In this document: one piece after another, positions 47,262 through 58,453 of the stretch | Position numbering within the stretch: the stretch's first letter is position 1 | Layout: the number at the start of each line of letters is the position of its first letter | Source: Bryopsis sp. KO-2023 | Taxonomy: Eukaryota > Chlorophyta > Ulvophyceae > Bryopsidales > Bryopsidaceae | Assembly: GCA_030272585.1 (NCBI GenBank) | Contig: BSYQ01000009.1 | Location: forward strand, 1,426,001 to 1,490,000 | Direction: 5' to 3' | DNA: 64,000 nt | Made by a program: the position numbers and the translations under genes | The notes under the pieces: generated by a model | Seen by the model: only the letters and a program-made list of their open reading frames with translations | The model's database searches: none | What the model was told of the DNA's origin: nothing

Positions 47262-47911
47262 TGTAGTGATTCGGCAGAATCAAAGGCGATTCAGGCAGAC
47301 CTGCAGGCTTGCAGACTGGCAGTGATTGGGCTGACAGGTTAGAGCTGCAGGTTGACTGCTATGATTCTGCAGAAGCAGGAATGGTTCAGGTCCTTCAGAC
47401 CTGCAGACTAAAGGACTGGTAGTCAGCAGATTGGCAGACTGACGAAGTGGCAGAGTAGTCGGGCTGACAGGGTTGCTGATGGCAGACAGGTGCTGGCAGC
47501 GTTGCAGAACGTGGGCTGCAGAGCTGGCAGGCACAGGGTTCTAGAAGGTCTTAGGTGGCAGACTCAGGACCGCAGTACCGTGCAAGGTGTCTGAGGCTGC
47601 ATGTCATGAAAGGGGACTGAAAGGAACTTGGTAGTTTGATGGTCTGCAACACTGATGCAGACTGATGTTATGGCTTAGGATCAGTTTGGATCAGGGTTGG
47701 AAGAAACGGTATAAGTTGTTGGGGCTTGGACATTCTTGTAACTTAACCTAACCTTAGTTTGGAACCTGATCTCGCCCTTGAACCTTGCTAGGTTCAAGTG
47801 TCTCTCCCATGGTCGTTCAATAGAACGGCAGTTCAGACTGGCAGACCGGCAGGGTCGCAGTCTTCAATGGACTTGAGTGGAAAAAGCGATCTGCAGGGCA
47901 GATTCGTTACA
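47262..47911 (+). repeat. Right end repeat (LTR) of the middle element
   Basis: 650 bp with TGTA...TACA ends, flanked by the polypurine tract on its left and GTCGT on its right. Confidence 0.88.
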
Positions 47912-48583
47912 GTCGTGGTAAACACCGAAAACCACCGAAAACTACCGAAAACCACCGAAAACTACCGAAAACCACCGAAAACTACCGAAAACCACCGAAA
48001 ACCACCGAAAACTACTCACGAAAACCACCGAAAACTACCGAAAACTACCGAAAACTATAAAAATCGACATGATAAAACGAAAACTTGAACAGTAAAAATA
48101 AATTTATAACGGGGAGTCCACCGAAAAAACCCATTACACACAAAAGAAACTAATACATTCATTTTGTTTATATGAGTGAATATGTTACAAATGGTATGGA
48201 CTCTTGGTTTGGTTCCAGTGGCTCCTTGGTTGGTTGACTCGGGTTCGAATCCCGAGGGTCACACTTGCATACCCACTTGCCGATAAGTACTATCACTCGG
48301 AGACTCACTTGTTACCACTCTGAAAGTAAATGTCTTGTTTGAAATAGTCTTGAATATTTATCTTTCCCTTTTCCTTTTATAAAGGGTAATCGCTGCATAG
48401 TTACAGTTTTTATAGTTTTCGGTAGTTTTCGTGAGTAGTTTTCGGTAGTTTTCGGTAGTTTTCGGTGGTTTTCGTGAGTAGTTTTCGGTGGTTTTCGGTG
48501 GTTTTCGGTGGTTTTCGGTAGTTTTCGGTGGTTTTCGGTAGTTTTCGGTAGTTTTCGGTGGTTTTCGGTGTTTACCACAACCG
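47912..48583. mobile_element. Palindromic element with tRNA-like core (ACCGAAAAC word family)
   Basis: The left arm (about 47,917-48,060) is tandem ACCGAAAACC/ACCGAAAACT words with one ACTCACGAAAACC variant. The right arm (about 48,411-48,570) is the inverse, with the GTGAGTAGTTTTCGG variants mirrored. The outer ends read GTGGTAAACACCG and CGGTGTTTACCAC. The centre has a tRNA-like module with a perfect T arm, TCGGGTTCGAATCCCGA, at about 48,239-48,255. An 11-bp GGAAATAGTGG lies on the far side of the middle LTR element (31,055-31,065) and again at 48,584-48,594, a likely target duplication whose exact limits are unclear. The middle LTR element inserted within the first bases of its left end. 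Confidence 0.75.
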
Positions 48584-51500
48584 GGAAATAGTGGTCGAGC
48601 TGTCGAAATTAGCCACGAGACAACGTTGTACAAACAATGGATATTTGTCCTTGAAGTGGACGGAGCGCCTGAAGAGCTACACTACCTGGACACACAAAAC
48701 CACGCACCTCCAAGAAACGATGTCCAAGGAACGAGCTCATTGCGGCAAAAGACAAAGGACCATCGACATATCATTACACCAATGAACCACGGCCGGGAAA
48801 ACAAAGACGAAAAGCTCAGGGAAGATGAGGTCAGGACTTGGTGGCGTGGAAGGTAAAAAGAGCTCTTAGCAACAAATGGCGAGACACTATGCAACGGTGC
48901 CTGAAGCTTGAAGAGCCTCGCGTGCAGTCCATGGAACAAGAAATGGGCATGCAAAGAGAACGATGCACAGTGACTGAGAGGACAAAGCAAGGAGGAACGG
49001 AGACCGGGAGGACGACAGGGGAAAAAACAACAAAAAGGTTAGGAGGGTGACCTGGGGACAGTTATCACGAGAGAGAGAAAGAGTCTTCGCACCGCGGGAC
49101 GATCCCACGTATGGGACGCGGCTGGACGAGCATGAACGCCGTCCTTAATGACGAAGTTAGCATTCGAGGGGAATGCAAGGTGCCTGCCTGCATGCAACGG
49201 GAGCGACGTCACAGACGCCCGGGGCGCACCTAGGAGAATACTCGTCCGAATAGGGTCGGACGAAGGTTGTGTTCAAAGGAGCGAATGCAACAGAGAGCTA
49301 TCCAGTTCGAAAGGTCGAACGTGGATACAGCCATGTTGAGGAAAACAAGGCAGCGTTCTTTTGGGGCCTAGCCAAGGGGCAGGTAGAACGTGTTCCTTCA
49401 CAGTGTGGACTGTGAAGAGGGCCGACGCTCCTGAAGTCTGAAACTTCGTCTAGTAGGACGGTCAGGTGGTCGAGCGTAGCGTTTATTTTGGTTCGATAAG
49501 TTTTTTAGATAGTTGAGAGTTCCAGTACAGAACGGAAGAATATGGGTTCTTTTGGGGTTTAAACTTTTGATTTCGATAAGGAGTTTTCGACTCAACGACA
49601 AGTGGCAGGTTTGTTTCGAACGGAAAGGTTTTGGTTGGAAAAGCAAAAGGACTATCATACATTTGGGGTTGCATGTTCGGAAAAAGGATACCTCTGGAAA
49701 AAGGAAGGCTACTTTGACAATAGAAAAACAGAAGAAAAAGAAAGAAGACACTGTGAGGTGTTCACAGATATGTTAGCCTGGGGGTTGACTTTGAACGATA
49801 AAACAGTACCTCGAATTTGTTCTGATTTTGGACGATTATATCTCCACGCGTTTACGTCACTGACCAGTTATATTTCTGCCAAGAGACAATTGAAATACTA
49901 CTGAGTTGGAGTCAGCGAGCGGAATGCTCATGAAGATGTGTTCATGCACTCGAGGAATAGCTTCGAGTCGGACGACATGAAGACTGGAGTTCGACGACGC
50001 ATGAACCAGGACCAAAATCGAGTGTATGGAGACGGTTCAACAAGGACAGGACGCCAGCTGCCAAACGAGTATTGAGAGGACACTGCAGAAATAGCATCGA
50101 GTATTCCATTGAGCTGAGACGCTCATGTGAACGAAGACCAAGGCCAGGGCCAATGGCTCAGGGGTCGTGCTTTAAGCAGGCTTCGTGCTTTGACCTGGTT
50201 TGGGCGCGTTTTGGGCGTTATTTCAACGTGTTTGGGAAGTGGCAGACGAACTTACCTACCATCCAAACGAGTCTTAAGCACTACACAAGAGTCGTCAGTG
50301 AAGTTCCCAGCAAACCAGCTCTGCGGAGTTGACCTGTTCTTCGATGAAAAGAGGCTGCTTGTGATCCTGCTCAGTCCTCTTCGGACGCTACACATCCTGT
50401 GGCCAAAACAAAGGTGTTGGCTATTTGGATTACCAACGTTTTGGAGGGCCAAAACTCGTTGGGGGAGGAGGCACAAGTGGATGCAGGAGTGGAACGACAT
50501 GCGATAAAATGGAAACCAGCCCATTGAACAGAGTAATTATACTGGTGGGATCGTCCCAACGGAGCCGGACGAGTTTCCTTCTCCACCAGTTCGAACCAAC
50601 ATGCGGACCAAGAGGTTTGCATTACGCTACGTGGCTAACGAGCCACACCAGAGGCTAGCAACACCAAGAACAGTTGTTGAGCCGACTTGATCATACCGAA
50701 CACAGGAGGTATCACGGCAGAGGAAGGACCGTGGACCATCTTACTCGGGCAATCGCAATGGACTGGGTGATGGTACGAGGATATGCCAGGACGCTGGCGG
50801 AAAGGTTGTTGAACCGACCTCGCTCCACCAAGGAGGAGCACATCACCATGAGTCTCAAGAAGAACTACACAGAGTTCATGAGATTCGCGGCCGTAGCTGA
50901 TTACAGACGATAGGAGGATCAAGGATGCACAAGTTCGTACCAAGTATAAATACGACCGGAAAAAGGAATTTTCTAAGGCTCGAATACATGGATATACTTG
51001 AGGCAAAATAAAGGATTATCCACACACATCACCAAGGTATGTCAGCTCAAGGACATGGAGTTTACATCAACGAGTACGATCACTAAACCTAGAATTGGTT
51101 GTGGACGAGGAGCTCGATTGAAATTGGAGCTCGAAGAAAGCGTGAAGGGAACGTTGTACACGAGCTAAGCTCTAACAAATGTGGACCATCAAGGGGGAGC
51201 AAAAGCTCGTAAAATCCACGTTCTAATGATATTTAGGCTTTGGGCCTGGAATCAAGATATCTTGGAATATTAGCTTGTCTTGTGCTTTGTAACGAAAGTC
51301 AAGACTATTCAGGAAGACCCGTACGAGGAAGGTGGAGACGGAGTGCGTGTAAAGTCAAACTCGTCCCAGCGGAGGGCCGGAATGGGACGGATCGAATCCG
51401 CTGCCACGAGTATTGGTGAGGTGTCTCCAACTCGTACGAACTGGATAAACTGACCCACCGAGAGAAGAACGAGACAAAGTTTATTGATGTGAGGAAGAGT

Positions 51501-53521
51501 TCGATGATATGACGATCGAGCAAAGCAGTTTTGAGTCCATTAATAGGACCAAGAGGAAGTCTCCTGATGGAAGAAAGTCGGAGACAACAGGGACCTTTAA
51601 AGTGAACGACCAGGACGACGAAGAGGAATGGGACAGAATGGTCGTCACACCAGCGAGAATTAAAGGAGAATATGCGCCAAGGACTAGAAGCTAGTCGCTT
51701 GCCATTAGCAGTGGATGAAGATCTACTGGCTGAACTAAAACGAAAGGAGATTGGAAATGGCCCGAAGAGAGAGGAGAAGGACCCTTGGAGGAAGAAACTC
51801 ACGGTTGTGGAGAAGTGGTAAAGACTCGAAGTCACAAGAGTTCGTCTCTGTTCTGACGACAGAGCTGCGGAAGTCAGGGACTGAGAGGTCTGGTGCAGGG
51901 AAGACAGGGTATCACCAGGACCTGAACCAACGCCACTAAAAGAAAAGCCATGTGAAGCGTGACAGTGGTTGTCGTCATTCAAGGAAAGAAGTTAGTCGAA
52001 CGGGCAAAGAAGTCGCCACACAGCAAGAGTTCGTCGGTCGGGGACAAGATTTCACTGTCCGAACAAAGGAGTTCGTCGAACGAAGACAAGAGTTCGTTAG
52101 CCGAGCAAAGGATATCTTTGAACGGGGACAGGAGTGAGCTGACCGAAAAAGAACAGTTTGTTGGACGAGAGTCCGTCAGGCTGGGAACGTCGGCCAAGTT
52201 GAACCCCCACTGTCCCAGTCGAACGAATGACACTGCAAAGTGTGCCATGCTCGTACCAAACGGGTGATCGAGTCAGCTATGGACGAAGGTGGAATCGCTC
52301 GCCAATAGGCACGCGCACCAGCACTCGTCCGAGTTGATGATGTAGCCCTATGCACGATGCAACTGAGGAATCAACAGGACCAGCACCTGGACAGCGCAGA
52401 AGCGAGCGGACGAGGTGTCTGGCGCAAGGCACGAGCTTTTACGAGTGTGGACGAACGGTACAGTGTACTGGCGTTGAGGACGAGTCGTCATTGAGCACTT
52501 CTGGACGCGACTGGTGCAGAGGCCAGTGGATGAAGTAGACCAAAGGCGCGCCTGAACGAAGAAGCTGACGCACACTTCGGACATGGTAGACGAGACTTTG
52601 GGCGACTAGGTACCACCCTGCAGCAGAAGGCGACCACCCAATGACTTCACAATGATCATCATCACCACATCGCCAAGGAGGAAAACGAATCCTCAGAAAC
52701 CATGTGAGAGAAATCAGCATGAGAAGATGTTGCGGACGAACACTTCTGGCAACACGGACGACACTCCAGATGACCAAGGACCAACAGAAGGACAAACCTT
52801 GAACTCGGACGACTACGTCCGAGAAGGCATAACTAAGCGACTATTGATCCAAATGACTTGTACCAGGTATCGTTGGATGCGAAATTAAACAGGCTATCCA
52901 CCGAAGTTTGTTTCAGAGTGGTCGAAAAAGTACTGAAGTAGTTATGCCTGAAAAACTGAGTCGAGGTCACAGGTATTCGGACTAGTCTTTTTGGACGAAC
53001 CAAGTTTATGCGGGACAGTTACGCTTACTTGTTCCCTTCGATTTTTGTGGTTCCGGTGGTCAGGAACTTTATATTTGTGTTTATGGTTGATTGTTTTATC
53101 GGCATTATGCCAGTCGAAGGGTTGAGATATTTTCGCTGCAAGCCAGTAGGTACAGCGTCCAGTGTTGACCTGGATATTTCGACTGTGGTTGGATAATGCA
53201 CTGAGTAAGGAATTTTAGGATGAACGACCACACTTGTGGAAAGCACTGTGGGGTATATGTTCAGTTGATTTCAAGAGGAACGATACTAGTCGTCAGGATA
53301 TTGTTTCGGATTTGAAGAGAAACGGTTGTAGACTTCACAGAGTGGAGTACAAACGGACTTTGTTTTTGAGAGACGTGAAGGGGGGAAGTGAATATTGAAC
53401 AAGGAACAAGTTTTGGACTATATTATTGTTCAGTTATATTCCTTTTAAGAAAACAAAGGGAAGGTTTTGGTCTAACCCCCCACATTCACGAGGGCGTGAA
53501 CTCGTGGGGGGAGGGAGTAGT

Positions 53522-53765
53522 TGATACGAACATTATGTGTTCGTAGTGGTCGTCCGTGACTGGAATACGTCCGTACCATTTGGTCGGACGAGATCTAGCC
53601 CATCCTGGTTGATCGACTTGGACGAGGACGAGATCCCTCGATCTCGTCCCGGACAGACCCTATAAGTACCGTCCCTAAACCACAAACCTAACTCTCTGAT
53701 TCTCCCTCAACAACCTCGTGAGCCCCAAAAAGGCACCCGGCCCTATGGGCCTAGATATTGTATCA
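53522..53765 (+). repeat. Right LTR of the outer element
   Basis: 244 bp, preceded by the polypurine tract and followed by the CGGCC target duplication. Confidence 0.95.
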
Positions 53766-53770
53766 CGGCC

Positions 53771-54733
53771 TCATGATGGACAAACTGTCCGTCAGGTCCA
53801 GGTCTTTACACAACCAACCCCCTTTGTCTGTCAACCCCATTCTACCATCCCCTTTACACAACCAACCCCCTTTGTCTGTCAACCCCATTCTACCATCCCC
53901 AAGATCCATTCAACACAACTTAATAACCCTCATCAGTAAAGCCACCAAAGGTTGCTGCAACCTTGAAGTCCATACAGACCCCCTCTATTTCTGCAAACCA
54001 CTTCAGCCCTTGCGATCTGCCCAGCCATCCACAAGCTCCAAAGGGAAGAACTTGGATGCAGATGCTGTGATAAATATTTTGTAAAGTGTATCTTCGCTGC
54101 TTAAAAATTCTTTTTACAAGAAAACCTGCGGCTTCTTAAGAAGATCAGATTGCTGGAAAAAGGGCTTCTAGTACTGGACTCAAATACCAGATCATTCTGA
54201 TTTCCACACCAAGGGGTAAAAAGAGTAAGAATGGAACTCCGCCTGTCGAAAAGACATGCTCCTGAAATCTACCGGACAGTCGACACCGTCGTTGATTCTT
54301 CACCCCTCTTTCAAACTTTTATTCAATAATTGATCCAGCGGCCTTCTCAAGTGTGAACACATTCCAGATTCCCACCCAAAAAACTTTCCGAATTCCAAGA
54401 AAAAGAACCCCCCCCGAATAAAAAAGATAAAAAAAATAGACCAAACAAACAAGAAACAAACAAAATCAAGACAAAAAAAGAGATTGTTGATGTTGGCTGC
54501 TTGTAATCTTGTTTGTTTGTTTGTCTGTCTGTTTGTTTGTTTGATGCTGGCTGCAAAGTTGAGGGAGACTTTTTGCAGAATTCCGTGAGAATTTCATTGA
54601 GTGTGGACGGGGTTCCATCAGCGAGAACAGCCTGGCGCACAGCACGCACGTAAATAGGCTGGGAAATCCAGTTTCACCACTCCAGGAAACTCAGGAATCG
54701 AGCCACCATTCACTCCCAGATCAAGGAGGCGTC
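53771..54733. other. Flank of the LTR nest; possible 3' end of an interrupted gene
   Basis: A frame from ATG 53,773 to the stop at 54,084 encodes an exact 16-residue duplication (LHNQPPLSVNPILPSP twice, DNA 53,805-53,900) and a tail ending GKNLDADAVINIL. The frame continues in phase for a few codons across the pre-insertion junction (left flank before 28,047). It might be a last exon, but there is no homology support. A TTTG/TCTG microsatellite lies at 54,510-54,543. The remainder is presumably the promoter of the next gene. Confidence 0.3.
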
Positions 54734-55784
54734 ATGTCGGCATTTGCATTGTTTCTCGTTGCGAGTGAGTTCCCTCAAGGCCGCTGTCGCCCCTTTGCTC
54801 ATGCTTCTCAACATGGATTCTGCAGGAAAGGAAACGCTGTCCTTCGATTCGCGATCGCAGGTGTGGTGGCGGCTGTTCAAGCGGGCGAAGTGCCCAGCTC
54901 GGAAGCATGCGATACTTCCGCAATGGCCATGGGTGCCGATGATTTCGTCCTGCGAGCCCTGGGAGGTGACACGAGTTGTATCGGCGCTGAAAACAAGGGC
55001 GGGTGCTGCGAACAGGTGATCTTGTTGTCTGCTGCCCGTTTAGATTGTAGTTTTTGGGATGTTTGGAAATGAAAACACCTGGTTCGTGCAATCAGGTCCG
55101 CGGGCTGTTTGGAGAAGGAGGAGCTGCCGAATTCTGTAAGCGATCACAGGTCTTGATTGATTGTTTGTGTCGATCAGGTCTTTTGGGGCAATCCGTGTTG
55201 AGCGTGTCTTTGACTTTGGCAGGTATGTGCAACGTCGATTTCTTCTCTGGAATCATGATGGCCCTTCCAGCGCACTCCAACATCGACCCTACTCGTTACG
55301 TCGACATGTGAGTGCGGCGCCAGCCACGGATTGCCAACCCCGGTCGGTTTCCGTGATCATAGTTGATCTGATGTTGTGTTGATCTGCCAGGCTCGAGAAG
55401 TGTGGCGTTCCTGTTGCTGGAAAGACGACTTGCCCTGGAGTTGATCAGGAAACGCCCGTGGAGCCCGTGATGCAGGCCCAGATCTTGCTGAAGAAGAAGA
55501 AGATTATTGGGGCATTGGCGCTCAAGGCGGCGGCGGGGAAAGCTTTGGGGACGTGGAGAGCGTTAGCACTACTGTGGAGGACGATCCGGTCCCCGAACCA
55601 ACCCCACCTCCTGTGAAGCCAGTGTATGGTGAGAATCCAACACTGTTTTGCTGGCAGCTCCTCTCTTTCTATCATCTTCTGAAATTTTCTTATTCCTTTC
55701 CTTTGTTTTTTTTCTGAAACAGGGAAGGGAGGTCCAACATATATCGTCTATACTGAAGGACATGGGAAGAGCGGCCGCAAATAA
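54734..55784 (+). CDS. Secreted LTP-like (8-Cys) protein, short paralogue of the FAS1 gene; one apparent frame break
   Basis: Exons: 54734-54764, 54861-55015, 55096-55135, 55223-55307, 55391-55628 and 55723-55784. A signal peptide is MSAFALFLVASVVAAVQA. Eight cysteines follow in the LTP-like order (ACD, TSC, GGCCEQ, FCMC, EKCGVPV, TTCPG). Exons 3 and 4 have exactly the same lengths (40 and 85) and phases as in the paralogue at 14,989. FVLRALGGD and RGLFG are shared with it. The summed exons total 611 nt, one base short of a full frame. In exon 5 the frame used upstream reaches TGA, while the register ending EEEEDYWGIGAQGGGGESF...PPPVKPVYG continues in phase into exon 6 (GKGGPTYIVYTEGHG...). 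A one-base loss near the AAG/GAA run at about 55,490 fits. No FAS1 domain follows. It is either a recent pseudogene or an assembly error. Confidence 0.75.
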
Positions 55785-56274
55785 GTTCGAAATCAGGGCG
55801 TATGGGTTGCTACTTGCAGTTTTATGAATTGAAATGGGATGCTATTATTGACTAAAGCTGAAGATTTTATTACTGACTCAATATTAACGGCAGTGCAGTG
55901 ACTGCATCTGTGACATTAATGGTTTTGATTCATTGTGCTGCAATCGATCCTGGCATATCCAGGATCAATGCAGTTGTGGAGTTTGTGCCTTGATATTTTT
56001 TTCTGGACCACTAGGGGATGTGCTGTTTAAGCAGCTGCAGTATTGGAAGGTTTCTGCGATCAGTCTTGTATTTTTTTATCGATTATGTAATTTTTGTCAG
56101 TTTGAGCGCACGAAACTTCTGTTTCTGTTTTATAATGGTTATCATGGAATTTTAAGAGTGTGCATTTTATGGAATGAATGTGCTGCACTTTGAGCTCAAC
56201 GAATCACTTTTGTCTTTTCTTGATGCTTTTTTGAGTCTGGTTGGTTGGGATGGGGAAAAAGTGGTTAAAAGAAA

Positions 56275-56347
56275 TGCCCCGGGCCAGAATCGAACTGGCG
56301 TCCCCCCTTATAACGAACGGGTGCGTGGCCAACAACGCAACCGGGGC
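56275..56347 (-). tRNA. tRNA-like gene, copy 2
   Basis: Same 73-nt cloverleaf as 19,459-19,531, with one D-loop change (TGTTGGCC instead of TGCTGGCC). Same odd anticodon loop TCGTTAT. Confidence 0.6.
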
Positions 56348-56839
56348 AGGCTTCACGATCATTTGTGCCGTTGAAACCACGTATTCTCAATATTCATTAA
56401 TAACTGAATTTTTTCTTTCCTCCATAGCCTAGTGGTGCTCGGTAGCAGAAACTAAACAGAACAGACTCAAGACAGAACTTTCCACCAGCTACGAAGTCTT
56501 TACTTTCCATTGTTTATTTGCACTCTTTGTTTTTATTAACTTACTGATATATAAAAATTCCCCACCCATCCCCATGTATGCAAAGTGCAAACATCTTGAA
56601 AACATGTACCCAAGTCGCCAACACACACACAGAAAAACACTTAAGTGAAGCTTCTATTGAAAATGAACGTGGTGAGTAGGGTTCGACCGTTGTGCGTCAA
56701 TCCCAACCCTGTCCGAGGTCGGATTGTGGAGCAGGTTTCTGTTGCGTATCAAACGATGATTATGTACACACGTGTGCTGACAGTTATTAATGAATATTGG
56801 GAATACGTGGTTTCAACGGCACAAATGATCGTGAAGCCT

Positions 56840-56912
56840 GCCCCGGTTGCGTTGTTGGCCACGCACCCGTTCGTTATAAGGGGGGACGCCAGTTCGATTC
56901 TGGCCCGGGGCA
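56840..56912 (+). tRNA. tRNA-like gene, copy 3
   Basis: Sequence identical to copy 2 on the other strand. Followed by a T-rich terminator (TTTCTTTTAAC, then TTTTTT). Confidence 0.6.
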
Positions 56913-57420
56913 TTTCTTTTAACACCACTTTTTTCCCCATCCCAACCAACCAGACTCAAAAAAGCATCTAGAAAAGACAAAAGTGATTCGTTGAGCTCAA
57001 AGTGCAGCACATTCATTCCATAAAATGCTGAAAACATAACGGTCATCTACTTCCAGGGACGGGATTGCACAGGCACTTTCAGAGTGGCTTTTAAGAGCTG
57101 GCACAGAAAGGAGTGGCTTCAGGTTAGATATCCTCTGATGCCCTTTGTTCACTGAGATGAGTGAGCTTGCATTGAGTGCTGGAAAGGTTGAGGCCACACT
57201 CGACTTTCTGTTGGGCCTATTTTTGCCTCGAAAAATCTGAAGGCGTTGGGAGACCTTGCTCGGCATCCCACCGGTTCAAGTCGAATGCTTATTTCCTGAA
57301 GGCAACTTTCAATGTTGCATTTGAGTGGTGGTGACTTTTGCTTTGTGCTGTTCTTATTTTCAGCAATGTTTGTTTATCACTGGTCTCCTGGCTACCAGAT
57401 GTATATGTAAATCTGGCTTG

Positions 57421-58453
57421 GTATCATGAGGGGAACTAATCGCGTTTTGAAAATCTAAGCGCGTTGAGATGGTCGAGTCCCTGCAGACTCGGTATTGTCG
57501 TTAACCCAAGGAGTGGGGGTTATTGTACCGTTAGTAGGAAAGTGAATCGAGAAAAAACGGTAAAACGAACTGAGCTGTGTCTCGCTTGGGCGCCCGTCTT
57601 CTCGTTTTCGACTTTTTACTTGTATAGCGTGTGCCGAATTTTTTCGTTGTTATCTTTTTGCTGTGAAGTCATTCTCACAACCTTCTTGTTGGTTTTGTGT
57701 GGTCGTCTCATAAATCAGTTCTTCTTGCTTGTCTTCCGTGTTTATTTTTGTGGTTGCCGTCTTTTTCTTTCTCCGCTTTTTTTCAGCGTTTTAACACGAA
57801 TCCAGGTCGCATAATTTTCTCACCCAAGCAAGGATATATATCATTGCGGAAAGAAAGAAAGTAGAAGTCCGTGAACCAGTGTTGGTGGTTAAACACACTT
57901 GTGCTGTTAAGAGGGTCTGGGGGATTGTCAGAAAAAGTGTGGATGGGTTTAGATCAGTTGTACGAGTGCACGGTCGTTGTCTGTTCTGTTATGTAAGTCA
58001 GTTTGGATGCCATTGAGTGGAAGCCTCTGTTGTTTGGTGGAGTAGTACTTCAGAAGTGCGATTCGTGTTTACATTTGCATGAAAAGAAAGAAAAAACACA
58101 AATTAAAACTTCCAGAATAATTACGCCTTCCTGTCCACAATATCAAATGCAGATAATTGCAATGTGGCCCTGGCACATATGTTCGGTGATGTTTAGGCAG
58201 ATAGGCTCTAGATGTGGCTGACTTTTTTTCTGGCCATTGGAGAAAGGCGAGTCCAGGGGGAAGGAAAAATTGATTAGGCAGCCAGTAGTCTGGGGATAAT
58301 GTACAATTTGGATGCTTTTTGGTGTTGAGCCCCATTTAAGAACAAAACAAAAAAACAATGGAAAAGAATGCTTTGTCATGGGTACTGGTTGCCAATTGTA
58401 TTCCATACAAAAAAGAGCAACTGAAATTGAGGAGTGGTGCTGGCCCAAGCAGA
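57421..58453. other. Gene-free stretch between repeat copies B and C
   Basis: Contains a T-rich patch at 57,600-57,790 read by a Leu/Phe-rich frame without an ATG. Nothing convincing is seen. Confidence 0.4.

Larger units (their letters stand above)
31071..47911 (+). mobile_element. Middle LTR element, large and non-coding (LARD-like)
   Basis: End repeats begin TGTAGTGATTCGGCAG at 31,071 and 47,262; the left copy covers 31,071-31,504, and the right copy runs to TTACA at 47,911. The 5-bp target duplication GTCGT lies at 31,066-31,070 and 47,912-47,916. A polypurine tract GATGGGGAGGAA directly precedes the right repeat. Without the nested Gypsy element it is about 9.3 kb. The body shows no retroviral-type domain; it is full of CAG/GCAG-rich and TGGCAG-rich wording. 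It fits a large retrotransposon derivative mobilised in trans. The shared parts of the end repeats look identical, so insertion was recent. Confidence 0.82.
28048..53765 (+). mobile_element. Outer LTR retrotransposon, unclassified, host to nested insertions
   Basis: LTRs at 28,048-28,291 and 53,522-53,765 (244 bp, TGATACGAAC...TTGTATCA) look identical base for base. The 5-bp target duplication CGGCC lies at 28,043-28,047 and 53,766-53,770. A primer-binding site TGGTTTCGGAGC lies at 28,294-28,305, and a polypurine tract (GTGGGGGGAGGGAGTAG) just before the right LTR. Leaving out the nested elements, the internal region is about 8 kb. I see no recognisable gag, protease, polymerase or integrase frame in it, so it is non-autonomous or decayed in coding while its ends are young. 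Confidence 0.9.
56160..57420. repeat. Segmental repeat, copy B (includes an inverted pair of tRNA-like blocks)
   Basis: 56,190-56,430 is an inverted copy of the block found at 56,800-57,010. 57,000-57,420 matches 59,455-59,790 (GGACGGGATTGCACAGGCAC and onwards). The inverted pair could form a large hairpin with a tRNA-like gene in each arm. Confidence 0.8.

Noticed and set aside
53008-53196. Short hydrophobic frame that could be an envelope-like or membrane protein
   Set aside because: No start context, no partner domains, and it lies within the decayed body of the outer LTR element; likely chance.
57464-57814. 116-codon Leu/Phe/Cys-rich frame
   Set aside because: It lacks an ATG and reads a T-rich tract; its hydrophobicity reflects base composition.
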